The notes under the pieces are model-generated. The model was not told where the DNA came from, searched no databases, and saw nothing but the letters and a program-made list of their open reading frames with translations. 64,000 nucleotides of DNA from S5-A14a sp022766365 (GTDB taxonomy: Bacteria > Bacillota > Clostridia > Peptostreptococcales > Anaerovoracaceae): assembly GCA_050313295.1 (NCBI GenBank), contig JBNPLD010000007.1, one strand, 5' to 3'. Below, piece by piece: positions 23,620-31,640 of the stretch (positions are counted from its first letter, which is position 1; every line of letters starts with the position of its first letter). The translations under genes were made by a program, and so were the position numbers.

Positions 23620-25080
23620 ATGATTAACAAAGAGAACCTGACTATGGTCACTGATTTTTATGAAATCACTATGGCAAACGGGTATTTGGAAAACGGTATG
23701 GGAGATGAGATCGCATATTTTGATATGTTTTTCAGGAGGATTCCTGATGGAGGAGGATATGCGATAATGGCCGGTGTAGAGCAGGTAGTTGATTACCTGA
23801 AGAACTTGAAGTTTGACGAGGAAGATATTGAGTTTCTCAGAGGGAAAAACTGTTTCAGTGAGAGATTTCTGGATTACCTTCGAAATTTTAAATTCAGCTG
23901 TGATGTTTGGTCTATTGAGGAGGGGACGCCGATCTTTCCGCACGAGCCTATTCTTACAGTCAGGGGTCCTGTAATTCAGGCACAGTTTGTGGAATCTATG
24001 ATTTTGCTCATTATCAATCACCAGAGCCTTATTGCTACAAAAGCAAGCAGGATTGTCCGGTCGGCAGCAGGAAGACCGGTTATGGAATTCGGAACAAGAC
24101 GTGCCCATGGGACTTCGGCAGCAATCTATGGTGCAAGAGCAACATACATTGCCGGGTGTTCGGCGACAGCTTGTGTAATGGCAGATAGGGATTATCATGT
24201 TCCTGCTACAGGAACCATGGCTCACAGCTGGGTACAGATGTTTCCTAACGAATATGAAGCTTTTGCGGCTTATGCAAAGGTATATCCGGAAAACTGTGTT
24301 TTGCTTGTGGATACATACAACGTGCTTAAATCAGGTGTTCCGGCAGCTATAAGGGTGTTCAAAGAGTTAAAGCCGAAGAGCATGGGGATAAGAATAGACA
24401 GTGGAGATATTGCATACTTGACCAAAAAGGCCAGGAAGATGCTTGATAATGCAGGTCTTAAAGAGTGCAAGATTGTGATTTCAAACAGTCTTGATGAATA
24501 TATAATCAGAGATGTGCTTCTCGAGGGGGCGAAGATTGATTCCTTCGGTGTCGGAGAGAGAATGATTACGGCGAAGTCTGAACCGGTATTCGGTGGGGTT
24601 TATAAGCTGGTTGCCCTTGAAGATGAAGATGGCAATATCATTCCTAAGATTAAGGTCTCTGAGAATGTGGAGAAGATAACTAACCCCGGATTCAAAACGC
24701 TTTATCGTCTGTTTGACAAAGATAATAACAAGGCTTTGGCAGATGTTATCACTGTTGATGGGGAGGAAGTCCCTAAAGAAGTCGGAGAAGATGAGGGGTA
24801 TGAGATTTTTGACCCTAACGCTATATGGAAGAGGAAGACTCTTACAAATTTCTATTCTAAGAACATGAGGGTTCCGTTGTTCTTAAACGGGGAGTGTGTG
24901 TACGAGTGTCCGGATATTCAGGACGTGAGGAAGCGCTGTGAAGAGCAGATGAAGACCCTCTGGGATGAAACTCTACGTTTTGAGAACCCCCAGACATATT
25001 ACGTGGATTTGTCTCAGAAGCTGTGGGATATGAAGGAAGATCTTCTTAATGAGGCCATGGAAGGCATGGTGAATAGATAA
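23620..25080 (+). CDS. pncB: nicotinate phosphoribosyltransferase
   Basis: A 486-residue enzyme that converts nicotinate and PRPP to nicotinate mononucleotide in NAD salvage. The N-terminus (MVTDFYEITMANGYLENG) and EFGTRRAHG near residue 165, carrying the His phosphorylated by ATP, are typical. AMMGA-like motifs are replaced by the long-form Firmicutes arrangement, with GVGERMITAKSEPVFGGVYK near residue 310. The strong terminator at 25108-25152 follows, so it appears monocistronic; the 119 bases upstream show no clear operator. Confidence 0.93.
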   Translation: MINKENLTMVTDFYEITMANGYLENGMGDEIAYFDMFFRRIPDGGGYAIMAGVEQVVDYLKNLKFDEEDIEFLRGKNCFSERFLDYLRNFKFSCDVWSIEEGTPIFPHEPILTVRGPVIQAQFVESMILLIINHQSLIATKASRIVRSAAGRPVMEFGTRRAHGTSAAIYGARATYIAGCSATACVMADRDYHVPATGTMAHSWVQMFPNEYEAFAAYAKVYPENCVLLVDTYNVLKSGVPAAIRVFKELKPKSMGIRIDSGDIAYLTKKARKMLDNAGLKECKIVISNSLDEYIIRDVLLEGAKIDSFGVGERMITAKSEPVFGGVYKLVALEDEDGNIIPKIKVSENVEKITNPGFKTLYRLFDKDNNKALADVITVDGEEVPKEVGEDEGYEIFDPNAIWKRKTLTNFYSKNMRVPLFLNGECVYECPDIQDVRKRCEEQMKTLWDETLRFENPQTYYVDLSQKLWDMKEDLLNEAMEGMVNR

Positions 25081-25107
25081 CCGGGGTTATAGGATAAAAA
25101 TGTATTG

Positions 25108-25152
25108 AAAAAGATATATCAATTGTGTTTTCAATTGACATATCTTTTTTTT
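25108..25152 (+). terminator. terminator of pncB
   Basis: AAAGATATATCAATTG and CAATTGACATATCTTT form a long stem with one mismatch, followed by eight T residues. Confidence 0.88.
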
Positions 25153-25532
25153 CGTGGGCGAATTTTTAAATCAAGGTATCCCCAAAATATAAATCTGATG
25201 GTTAACGTATAAGAATGTCAATGGTATACTCGTGTTAGAATGAGTAGAATAAGGTGACAGAGTTATTTATTTGTTCCGGACTGAGATGAAAATTAATGAA
25301 ATGTAAATACGGAACTCAATTACAATTATTAGTTAGGATAACACTGATGAATTGAACAGTATCGCATATGGTATTTACTAATACCATAATATAAAATACT
25401 AAAGATACTACAAATGTTGAAAAAAGAATAATTAAATTCAAATTATGAATAAAATGTGAATGATTACGAAGCTCATATTGAATAGCGATGGTTAGCAATT
25501 TGGTCTGGCACAGGCGTTGGAGACATCAATAT
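25153..25532. other. AT-rich gene-free stretch
   Basis: I see no supported gene here. Short open frames on both strands lack ribosome binding sites and recognisable motifs; a 60-codon minus-strand frame (25316-25498) is hydrophobic but starts without an SD. The stretch leads into the broken gene at 25533 and may be decayed accessory DNA. Confidence 0.5.
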
Positions 25533-25843
25533 ATGAATTTTGTTTTTCTGTTTATCATTCCCCTATCGATTACAGAGATAGATATTAGAAAGATGCTTAT
25601 TGCAATCAGAAAAAACGAAGGATAGAAGATCCTCTATATAAGGGATTTCCGGCTCGTTTTATTGTAAGCATACCTATATTTATCGTCACCTTATACAATA
25701 TAATTACAAAAACAGAAAATTACAAACTCTCAATTGGGGTTGTACTCATCTTTGGGATCATCGCCTTGGGATAGGGAGTGTATTACGGTAAGAAAAAGAA
25801 TGGATACACGATCTTAGAATACAAAACCCCCGGTATTGATTAG
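25533..25843 (+). pseudogene. broken small membrane-protein gene
   Basis: ATG at 25533 opens a frame reading MNFVFLFIIPLSITEIDIRK that stops at 25623. A second frame from 25625 continues with hydrophobic sequence (GFPARFIVSIPIFIVTLYNI, then SIGVVLIFGIIALG) up to a TAG at 25772. That frame goes on after the TAG with GVYYGKKKNGYTILEY until 25841. One frameshift and one nonsense codon thus interrupt what looks like a protein of about 100 residues with several membrane segments. I do not recognise the family. Confidence 0.5.
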
Positions 25844-25858
25844 CTTCAGTACCGAAGG
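25822..25858 (-). terminator. terminator of fba
   Basis: On the minus strand CCTTCGGTACTGA pairs with TCAATACCGGGGG (G-T pairs included) around a 6-base loop, followed by TTTTGT. It lies about 65 bases after the fba stop codon. Confidence 0.75.
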
Positions 25859-25922
25859 CTTTATCTCTCTATCAGTTTAATCAGGCATTATGACAATTAT
25901 GTGATTTACAGAATCTTTAATC

Positions 25923-26852
25923 CTATCTCTTGTTTGAAGCATTTAGCACATTTCTGATTTTATGCTGAACCATCTTTTTGATTGCATCTCTTCCGGGCCC
26001 CAGATACTTACGAGGATCAAAAACGTCCGGCTGCTCAACAAGAACCCTTCTGATTTCAGCAGTCATAGCAAGTCTCAGGTCTGTATCTATGTTTACCTTA
26101 CAAACTCCATGTTTGACGGCTTCTTTTATCATTTCTTCAGGGACACCTTGGGCACCCGGGATCTCCCCTCCGTACTTGTTACATCTGTCAACAAATTCCC
26201 TGAGAACTGTTGAAGCACCGTGAAGTACCAGCGGAGTATCAGGGATTAACTTATGGATTTCTTTGAGTCTCTCAAAATCAAGGTAGGGTTCCCCTTTGAA
26301 TTTATAGGCACCGTGGCTGGTGCCGATAGCGATTGCCAATGAATCAACTTCGGTTCTCTCCACAAACTCAGCCGCCTCGTCAGGATCTGTAAAACTTGCA
26401 GAGCGAGCATCAACGTTGATATTATCTTCGATGCCGGCGAGTCTGCCAAGCTCAGCTTCTACAACGACTCCATGAGCATGAGCGTACTCTACAACTTCCT
26501 TTGTGAGGGCGATGTTTTCTTCGTACGGATGCTTGGATCCGTCAATCATTACAGAGGTGAAGCCATCATCTACACACTGTTTGCAGATCTCAAAGTCCTC
26601 ACCGTGGTCAAGGTGTAGGCAAACATCAACACCTGTATCTTCAATCGCAGCTTCCACCAAATGTCTTAAGTAAGGCGCCTTAGCGTATTTTCGTGCTCCG
26701 GCTGAAACCTGTAAAATAAGGGGAGCATTTTCTTCACCGGCTGCTTCAACGATGCCTTGAATGATTTCCATGTTGTTAACATTGAATGCTCCAATAGCGT
26801 AATCTGCTTCCAAAGCCTTGCGGAACATTTCCTTACTTGTAATTAATGCCAT
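25923..26852 (-). CDS. fba: class II fructose-bisphosphate aldolase
   Basis: A 309-residue zinc-dependent aldolase that cleaves fructose-1,6-bisphosphate in glycolysis. Zinc ligands lie in CLHLDHGEDFEIC (His near 81 and 84), EAELGRLAGIED near residue 133 and VLHGAST near residue 208. The phosphate-binding end has KVNIDTDLR. GGAGGAAGAG directly precedes the ATG. It may also act on ketose or tagatose bisphosphates, but the sequence fits the FbaA-type of Firmicutes. It ends at a strong terminator. Confidence 0.93.
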   Translation of the reverse strand: MALITSKEMFRKALEADYAIGAFNVNNMEIIQGIVEAAGEENAPLILQVSAGARKYAKAPYLRHLVEAAIEDTGVDVCLHLDHGEDFEICKQCVDDGFTSVMIDGSKHPYEENIALTKEVVEYAHAHGVVVEAELGRLAGIEDNINVDARSASFTDPDEAAEFVERTEVDSLAIAIGTSHGAYKFKGEPYLDFERLKEIHKLIPDTPLVLHGASTVLREFVDRCNKYGGEIPGAQGVPEEMIKEAVKHGVCKVNIDTDLRLAMTAEIRRVLVEQPDVFDPRKYLGPGRDAIKKMVQHKIRNVLNASNKR

Positions 26853-26979
26853 CTCTTCCTCCTTGTCTCCTCATAGCATATAAATAATAAATTTAACACC
26901 GAATCTCAGTGAATGCCTCGATTAGACCGGAATAGTCTATCTGGCAATTTAAAAACTGACACAGTAAAGAGAAACGGTA

Positions 26980-27537
26980 TTACAGCGCACAAACAATCCT
27001 GGCTACATCATTCTTGCCGGAGCCTGCAGGTATGCTAAACGTTCCGGCCTTAATAGAACCTGAGTCAATTCCTAACGACTGGCAGGTGGACACAAAATCA
27101 TCGTAAGAATCAAAATAGCCTGCATTGACTAGGCTATTAACGGCATCAGTTGCTGAACCCGACTGTACGATAACAGTTGTAGCCCGTCCGGTCACACCTC
27201 CATCGTATATTGCCGATGAACTTTCACTGCTCTTACTGTCATCTTTTGAATCGGTTTTACCAGAGCTATTCTTGTCATCGCCTGATTTGTCGGATTCTTT
27301 TTCCCCATCCTTATCGGTGCTCGGTTTCTTTTCCTTAGCCTTTGAAGCATTATTATTGTTCCGAGTTTTATCAGAATTATCCCTTGCGGTCTGAACGTCA
27401 CCACTCTTTACGAGAGTTGAAGGATAGTCGGCAATCGCTTCAAAACGCCAGAAAATCAACAGCCCGGCGATAATAAGAATAACCAACGCAACTAATATGT
27501 CACTTTTGTCATATATAAATTCTCTTAAATGTCTCAT
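26980..27537 (-). CDS. membrane-anchored protein with a lone MltG/YceG-type LysM-like domain
   Basis: A 185-residue protein: one membrane helix (about residues 14-33), a charged Ser/Lys/Asp linker (about 50-108), and a C-terminal domain with TTVIVQSGSATDAVNSLVNA and AGTFSIPAGSGKNDVARIV. The last part matches the N-terminal LysM-like module of MltG endolytic transglycosylases. The catalytic YceG domain with its Glu is absent, so this cannot be an MltG enzyme. It might bind nascent peptidoglycan or a cell-wall partner, which is an inference. A GGGGGG run lies three bases before the ATG. Confidence 0.65.
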   Translation of the reverse strand: MRHLREFIYDKSDILVALVILIIAGLLIFWRFEAIADYPSTLVKSGDVQTARDNSDKTRNNNNASKAKEKKPSTDKDGEKESDKSGDDKNSSGKTDSKDDSKSSESSSAIYDGGVTGRATTVIVQSGSATDAVNSLVNAGYFDSYDDFVSTCQSLGIDSGSIKAGTFSIPAGSGKNDVARIVCAL

Positions 27538-27650
27538 ATACCCCCCTATGATATCCCAACTTATAATATAAATTTAACACAAAACAGAAAAAATCTCAAT
27601 ATAAACAGCATTTTATACCATTTGAATTTCCATTTTATCTTTACATAGTG

Positions 27651-27656
27651 TATAAT
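27651..27656 (+). promoter_or_regulatory. -10 box giving a probable leaderless pseudouridine synthase mRNA
   Basis: TATAAT ends eight bases before the GTG start at 27664, so transcription would begin at or one base before the start codon. No SD and no clear -35 box are seen. Confidence 0.4.
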
Positions 27657-27663
27657 GTAAAGC

Positions 27664-28668
27664 GTGTTAAGTATAGATATTAAAACTGATGATGCAGGTC
27701 AACGACTGGATCGTTTCCTGCGAAAATACCTGCCTGAAGCGTCCCTTGGCAGCATCTATAAGATGATAAGAAAGGACGTTAAAGTTAACGGCAAAAGGGC
27801 AAAAATTGATTTATTTCTTAATGAGGGAGATATAATCACCCTCTATTTAAGCGATGATAGAATCAAATCCCTATCCAAAAAAAAGTTACAGGGAAATGCG
27901 GGTAAGGCAGGACGGGAATTTTTAATAGTACATGAAGATGAAAATGTTATTTTGGTGAATAAGCCGAAGGGACTTTTAACTCATGGTGATTTTAGAGAAA
28001 AGAAGAAGCATCTGACCAATCAGGTTATCGACTATCTCATAGAAACAGGTAGCTATGTGCCGAGAGTATCCAAGACTTTTACGCCGGCGCCCGCTAACCG
28101 GCTTGACAGAAATACATCCGGCCTGGTTGTTTTCGGGAAGAATGCGGAGGCAATGCGTACCCTGACGGAAATTTTCAGGAACCGGCAGATAGATAAGAAA
28201 TATCTGGCTATATGTCACGGATTTCTGTACGAAGAGTTGGAAATCAAGGGGTATATGAGGAAAACGGAGTCATCAGGCATTATCAAGGCATATATTGATA
28301 AATCGCCTGATTCAGACGGCAAACCGATTCACACTGTGGTATACCCTATAGCGACCGGTGAATATGACGGTGAGAGGTACTCATTGGTGGAAGTGGAGCT
28401 CAAGACGGGGAGAACTCATCAGATAAGAGCACATCTGTCATCTATAGGGTATTCATTACTTGGAGATGAAAAGTATGGAGGGAAAGCAGTACCTGATTTA
28501 AAAATCAGGAATCAAATGCTCTGTGCATATAAGCTTAAATTCAAAGATATCAGAGACGACAGCAGTCTCGCTGCTCTGAGAGGTAGGGAGTTCAAAGCAG
28601 CACCTGATAAGGTTATGGACAGGGCTATGAAAAAGATATTCAAAGGGGATATTTTTAATGGAAAATGA
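27664..28668 (+). CDS. RluA-family RNA pseudouridine synthase (RluC/RluD type)
   Basis: A 334-residue enzyme. Residues 1-65 form an S4 RNA-binding domain (AGQRLDRFLRKYLPEASLGS), and the catalytic domain has the nucleophile Asp148 in RLDRNTSGLVVFGK. GRTHQIRAHLSSIG (about 243-256) is the second family motif. It converts specific uridines in 23S rRNA to pseudouridine; the target positions cannot be read from sequence. The start is a GTG without SD next to a TATAAT box. The following signal peptidase gene overlaps its end by 11 bases. Confidence 0.88.
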   Translation: MLSIDIKTDDAGQRLDRFLRKYLPEASLGSIYKMIRKDVKVNGKRAKIDLFLNEGDIITLYLSDDRIKSLSKKKLQGNAGKAGREFLIVHEDENVILVNKPKGLLTHGDFREKKKHLTNQVIDYLIETGSYVPRVSKTFTPAPANRLDRNTSGLVVFGKNAEAMRTLTEIFRNRQIDKKYLAICHGFLYEELEIKGYMRKTESSGIIKAYIDKSPDSDGKPIHTVVYPIATGEYDGERYSLVEVELKTGRTHQIRAHLSSIGYSLLGDEKYGGKAVPDLKIRNQMLCAYKLKFKDIRDDSSLAALRGREFKAAPDKVMDRAMKKIFKGDIFNGK

Positions 28669-29398
28669 AAATAAGTTTATTGAGAATGAAGTAACTCAAG
28701 CCAATGCTGATGAAATAATAACAGAGGAAGAAGGATCTGAAACTGAGAAAAATGAGATCAAAGTCGAAGCAAGTGGAATGACTGCTGAGGGAATCGGAAC
28801 CGGCGGTCATGAGTATCCTTCTCATGAGAATGAGTATGAAGGGAAAACTCCGAAAGATGTGAAGAGAGGCGAATTTAAAGAGTGGATGAAAAGCATTATT
28901 ATAGCCGCCTTTCTTGCAGTTATAATAATGCAGCTTATCGTTCCTACTGTAGTAAGGGAACATTCAATGGAGCCAAGTTTTTACGGTGGGGATTATATCA
29001 TAGTCAGCAAGATTTCATACAAAATCGCCGATCCTAAAAGGGGAGATGTGATTATATTCAAATCTGACATTCCAATCAACAATGAAGATCCATCCGGAAA
29101 TAAAAAAATCCTGATAAAGAGAGTTATTGGACTGCCGGGAGATATTATAAATATTCAGGATAATGAGGTAAACGTAAACGGGAAAGTATTGAATGAACCG
29201 TACATTAATGACGGGGGTACACCGGGTTACGTGAAGGACTACACTGTACCGAAGGGTGAATATTTTGTGATGGGAGATAACAGGACAGTTAGCATTGACA
29301 GCAGGCGCAGTGAAGTAGGGCCTGTGGATAGAAACAGAATCGTGGGGAAGGCCATTGTGAGATTATATCCATTCAACAGTATTGAGATAATAAAATAG
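28658..29398 (+). CDS. lepB: type I signal peptidase with long acidic N-terminal tail
   Basis: A 246-residue S26 peptidase. The first ~75 residues are strongly acidic and presumably cytoplasmic. A single membrane helix (SIIIAAFLAVIIMQLIVPTV) leads to the catalytic Ser near 103 in EHSMEPSFYGGDYIIV and the general-base Lys near 154 in IKRVIGLPGD. MGDNRTVSIDSRRSEVG is box E. It cleaves signal peptides on the outer membrane face. The start lies inside the end of the pseudouridine synthase gene. A second, shorter peptidase follows directly. Confidence 0.9.
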   Translation: MENENKFIENEVTQANADEIITEEEGSETEKNEIKVEASGMTAEGIGTGGHEYPSHENEYEGKTPKDVKRGEFKEWMKSIIIAAFLAVIIMQLIVPTVVREHSMEPSFYGGDYIIVSKISYKIADPKRGDVIIFKSDIPINNEDPSGNKKILIKRVIGLPGDIINIQDNEVNVNGKVLNEPYINDGGTPGYVKDYTVPKGEYFVMGDNRTVSIDSRRSEVGPVDRNRIVGKAIVRLYPFNSIEIIK

Positions 29399-29407
29399 AA
29401 CTTTAGG

Positions 29408-29959
29408 ATGATGGGGGTATGTATTGTAGGGATTTGTATGAAGACTTTTGTGAAAGAGATTGCCATTGCAGCGGTTGTGAGTTTCATACTCATGCAGTTC
29501 GTGAGGCCTGTAAATGTTTCCGGCAGGTCCATGGAACCATCTTTGAGTTCAGGAGATGGTGTATTTGTCAGCCGTGTAGCATATAAGAGGACACCGCCGG
29601 AAAGGGGAGATATTGTGGTTTTTAAGTCCGGATTGAAGGACGATAAGGGAAAGAACAAGTATCTCATCAAGAGAATCATAGCATTGCCCGGGGAGAAGAT
29701 TAAGATTGAAGAGGGACGAGTTTTGGTGGACGGGAAAGAACTTGTTGATAATGTCAGTCTTGAGGGTATGGAAGGATATAATATGCCTGAGGTTATTGTG
29801 GAAAAAGGGCATTATTTCTGCGTTGGGGATAACAGGCTTCATAGCACAGACAGCAGGTCTGCAAATGTGGGTACTGTTCCGATGAGCAAGATTCTTGGAA
29901 AGGTTGTGTACAGGTATATGCCTTTTGACAAAATGAAGGCGGTAAAAACAATGGTTTAA
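29408..29959 (+). CDS. second type I signal peptidase
   Basis: About 172-183 residues depending on the start: ATG at 29408 or ATG at 29441 (MKTFVKEIAIAAVVSF, with AGGGA five bases upstream). The shorter form has the usual length of a minimal S26 peptidase. It has Ser41 (long-form numbering) in GRSMEPSLSSGDG, Lys88 in IKRIIALPGE, and box E VGDNRLHSTDSRSANVG, so all catalytic parts are present. It lacks the acidic tail of its neighbour. Tandem peptidases may divide precursor classes between them; that is family-based inference. Confidence 0.88.
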   Translation: MMGVCIVGICMKTFVKEIAIAAVVSFILMQFVRPVNVSGRSMEPSLSSGDGVFVSRVAYKRTPPERGDIVVFKSGLKDDKGKNKYLIKRIIALPGEKIKIEEGRVLVDGKELVDNVSLEGMEGYNMPEVIVEKGHYFCVGDNRLHSTDSRSANVGTVPMSKILGKVVYRYMPFDKMKAVKTMV

Positions 29960-30013
29960 TTTAGGTGGTTTAAGAGCATGATTTATGCTTTGGTTTGATG
30001 TAAGGTTTGGGAA

Positions 30014-30460
30014 ATGAAGGTTTTAGCGAGCAATAGGAAGGCCAGACACGAGTACTTCATCGACGAGGTTTATGAGGCCGGTATTGTCCTGACAGGGACT
30101 GAGATTAAATCCATCAGGCAGGGTCGAGTTAGTATCAAGGAGGCCTATGGAAAGATAATAAACGGGGAAGTGATTATTCTCGGAATGAATGTGAGTCCTT
30201 ATGAGCAAGGCAATAGATTCAATGTGGATCCTTTAAGACCAAGAAAGCTTCTCTTGCACAAGAGAGAAATCAACAAGCTGATAGGGCATTTGAAGGTAGG
30301 CGGGGTTACATTAGTTCCACTCAGGATTTATCTTAATGACAGGGGCAAGGCTAAGATGGAAATTGCCGTTGCCAGAGGTAAGAAGTTGTACGATAAGAGA
30401 GAATCCATTGCAAAAAGGGATGCGGATCGTAAGATGCAGAGAGCGATGGCTAAAAGGTAG
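30014..30460 (+). CDS. smpB: SsrA (tmRNA)-binding protein
   Basis: A 148-residue SmpB of normal length. The start MKVLASNRKARHEYFIDEVY and the GTEIKSIRQGRVSIKEAY segment are typical; the C-terminal tail KKLYDKRESIAKRDADRKMQ is the part that enters the ribosome's empty mRNA channel during trans-translation. Its RNA partner ssrA is often next door, but I cannot identify a tmRNA in the ~600 bases downstream. Confidence 0.95.
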   Translation: MKVLASNRKARHEYFIDEVYEAGIVLTGTEIKSIRQGRVSIKEAYGKIINGEVIILGMNVSPYEQGNRFNVDPLRPRKLLLHKREINKLIGHLKVGGVTLVPLRIYLNDRGKAKMEIAVARGKKLYDKRESIAKRDADRKMQRAMAKR

Positions 30461-30980
30461 TGATTTGGGTTCCGCCTGTTTAATAAGATTGGAACGCATT
30501 TCTGCTGATTGATGCGGAAATTTGCTGTGAACAAATAGTTGACATGGGCAAGATACACCGCCTTTGGTGATTAGCAAAGGCAGATTTAAGATGTTGGGAT
30601 TTTCCTCAAGTATCAAATATAGAATTTATGGCGCGGCTGAAATCATTTCAATAAAAATAGAAGTAGAATTAATGGTGTGAAGGAGGGCATACCTTTTATA
30701 CGGATGACGGACATATCTCTGCTCTGTAGCGAAGGGTGAAGTGGTGCGTGTTAGTTATCGGAACTTTCGGCACCTATAAATATTAGTATCCGGGCACAGG
30801 CATGTAGATAGGAGTTGATGCATAGAAATCTAATACCAAGGATTGGGGGCTGGATACGGCAGGTGTATGAGGAAAGCCATATCTTTATGTTCTCATAATG
30901 ACATGTATAATAATTATAGAAAATTTATACCGGAGATAAAAAGTAAGATTGACAGACATAGAGTTGGATCAGGTATAAAC
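30461..30980. other. gene-free region after smpB with small hairpins
   Basis: No credible ORF. GCCTTTG (30560-30566) and CAAAGGC (30575-30581) form a 7-bp hairpin. A TTGACA occurs at 30539 without a matching -10 box. The sequence lacks the GGTTTCGAC and Ala-tag features of tmRNA. A 74-codon frame at 30843 runs through the xanthine-type phosphoribosyltransferase terminator and is not credible. A structured RNA is possible but not shown. Confidence 0.45.
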
Positions 30981-31034
30981 AAAATACCTGCAACATTATT
31001 TCCGTTATCGGAAGTCACGTTGCAGGTATTTTTA
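30981..31034 (-). terminator. terminator of the purine salvage operon
   Basis: AAAATACCTGCAAC (30981-30994) and GTTGCAGGTATTTT (31019-31032) form a perfect 14-bp stem with a nested TTCCG/CGGAA hairpin. It lies 30 bases after the phosphoribosyltransferase stop codon on the minus strand and has A/T runs on both sides. Confidence 0.8.
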
Positions 31035-31063
31035 TATACTGACATCAAATTTCTTTATCTGAT

Positions 31064-31618
31064 TTAGCTTTTAACGGATCCGTCCTTATTAAACAGAGGC
31101 AGTTCTTCAAGAAAGGTGATATCATTACGTCGTGCGGCATCTCCCTCTGCCAGCACACACATACGACCGACAATATTGCCACCAACTTTTTCCACAAGAG
31201 CCTCAAGGGAAGAAAGGGATTGACCGGTACTGATGACATCATCTACTATGAGAACTCTCTTTCCGCAAATCAGATCCCGTTCTCTTTTACCAAGATACAG
31301 GGTCTGTATATAATCTGAAGTGATGGATTTAACTTCGATCTTAACTACATCTTCCATGTAAAGTTTTGTTTTCTTTCTAGCCACGACGTAGTCATTTGTA
31401 TCGGCCTGTCTGGCCATCTCATATGCGAGAGGAATTCCCTTAGATTCAGCGGTGAGAATCACATCAAATTCCGGAGCTTTTTTAAGAAGGGCTTCGGCAG
31501 TCGCTTTAGTGATTTCCACATCTCCGAAAAGTATGAATGCTGCTATTGCAGTATCATCTGTAACAGGGAAGAGCTGTAGTTTTCTCTTGATGTCACAGAT
31601 TTCCATTTCATAAAACAT
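31064..31618 (-). CDS. purine phosphoribosyltransferase (adenine/xanthine type)
   Basis: A 184-residue PRTase. The PRPP-binding motif is VLIVDDVISTGQS (about residues 121-133), and ILTAESKGIPLAYEMAR (about 55-71) is the adenine/xanthine PRT-like substrate loop. The family converts a free purine base plus PRPP to the nucleotide. AAAGGAG precedes the ATG. It lies 22 bases after the NCS2 purine permease gene on the same strand, giving an uptake-plus-salvage operon. Which base it prefers cannot be decided here. Confidence 0.8.
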   Translation of the reverse strand: MFYEMEICDIKRKLQLFPVTDDTAIAAFILFGDVEITKATAEALLKKAPEFDVILTAESKGIPLAYEMARQADTNDYVVARKKTKLYMEDVVKIEVKSITSDYIQTLYLGKRERDLICGKRVLIVDDVISTGQSLSSLEALVEKVGGNIVGRMCVLAEGDAARRNDITFLEELPLFNKDGSVKS

Positions 31619-31640
31619 TTAAATCATCTCCTTTAAAATG

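Noticed and set aside
25316..25498. 60-codon hydrophobic minus-strand frame
   Set aside because: No SD, no family resemblance, very AT-rich region where chance frames are common.
30461..30980. tmRNA (ssrA) next to smpB
   Set aside because: No GGTTTCGAC-type T-arm start, no tag reading frame ending in ALAA, and no matching 5'/3' acceptor halves.
30843..31067. 74-codon plus-strand frame
   Set aside because: It passes through the purine operon terminator and lacks an SD and recognisable motifs.
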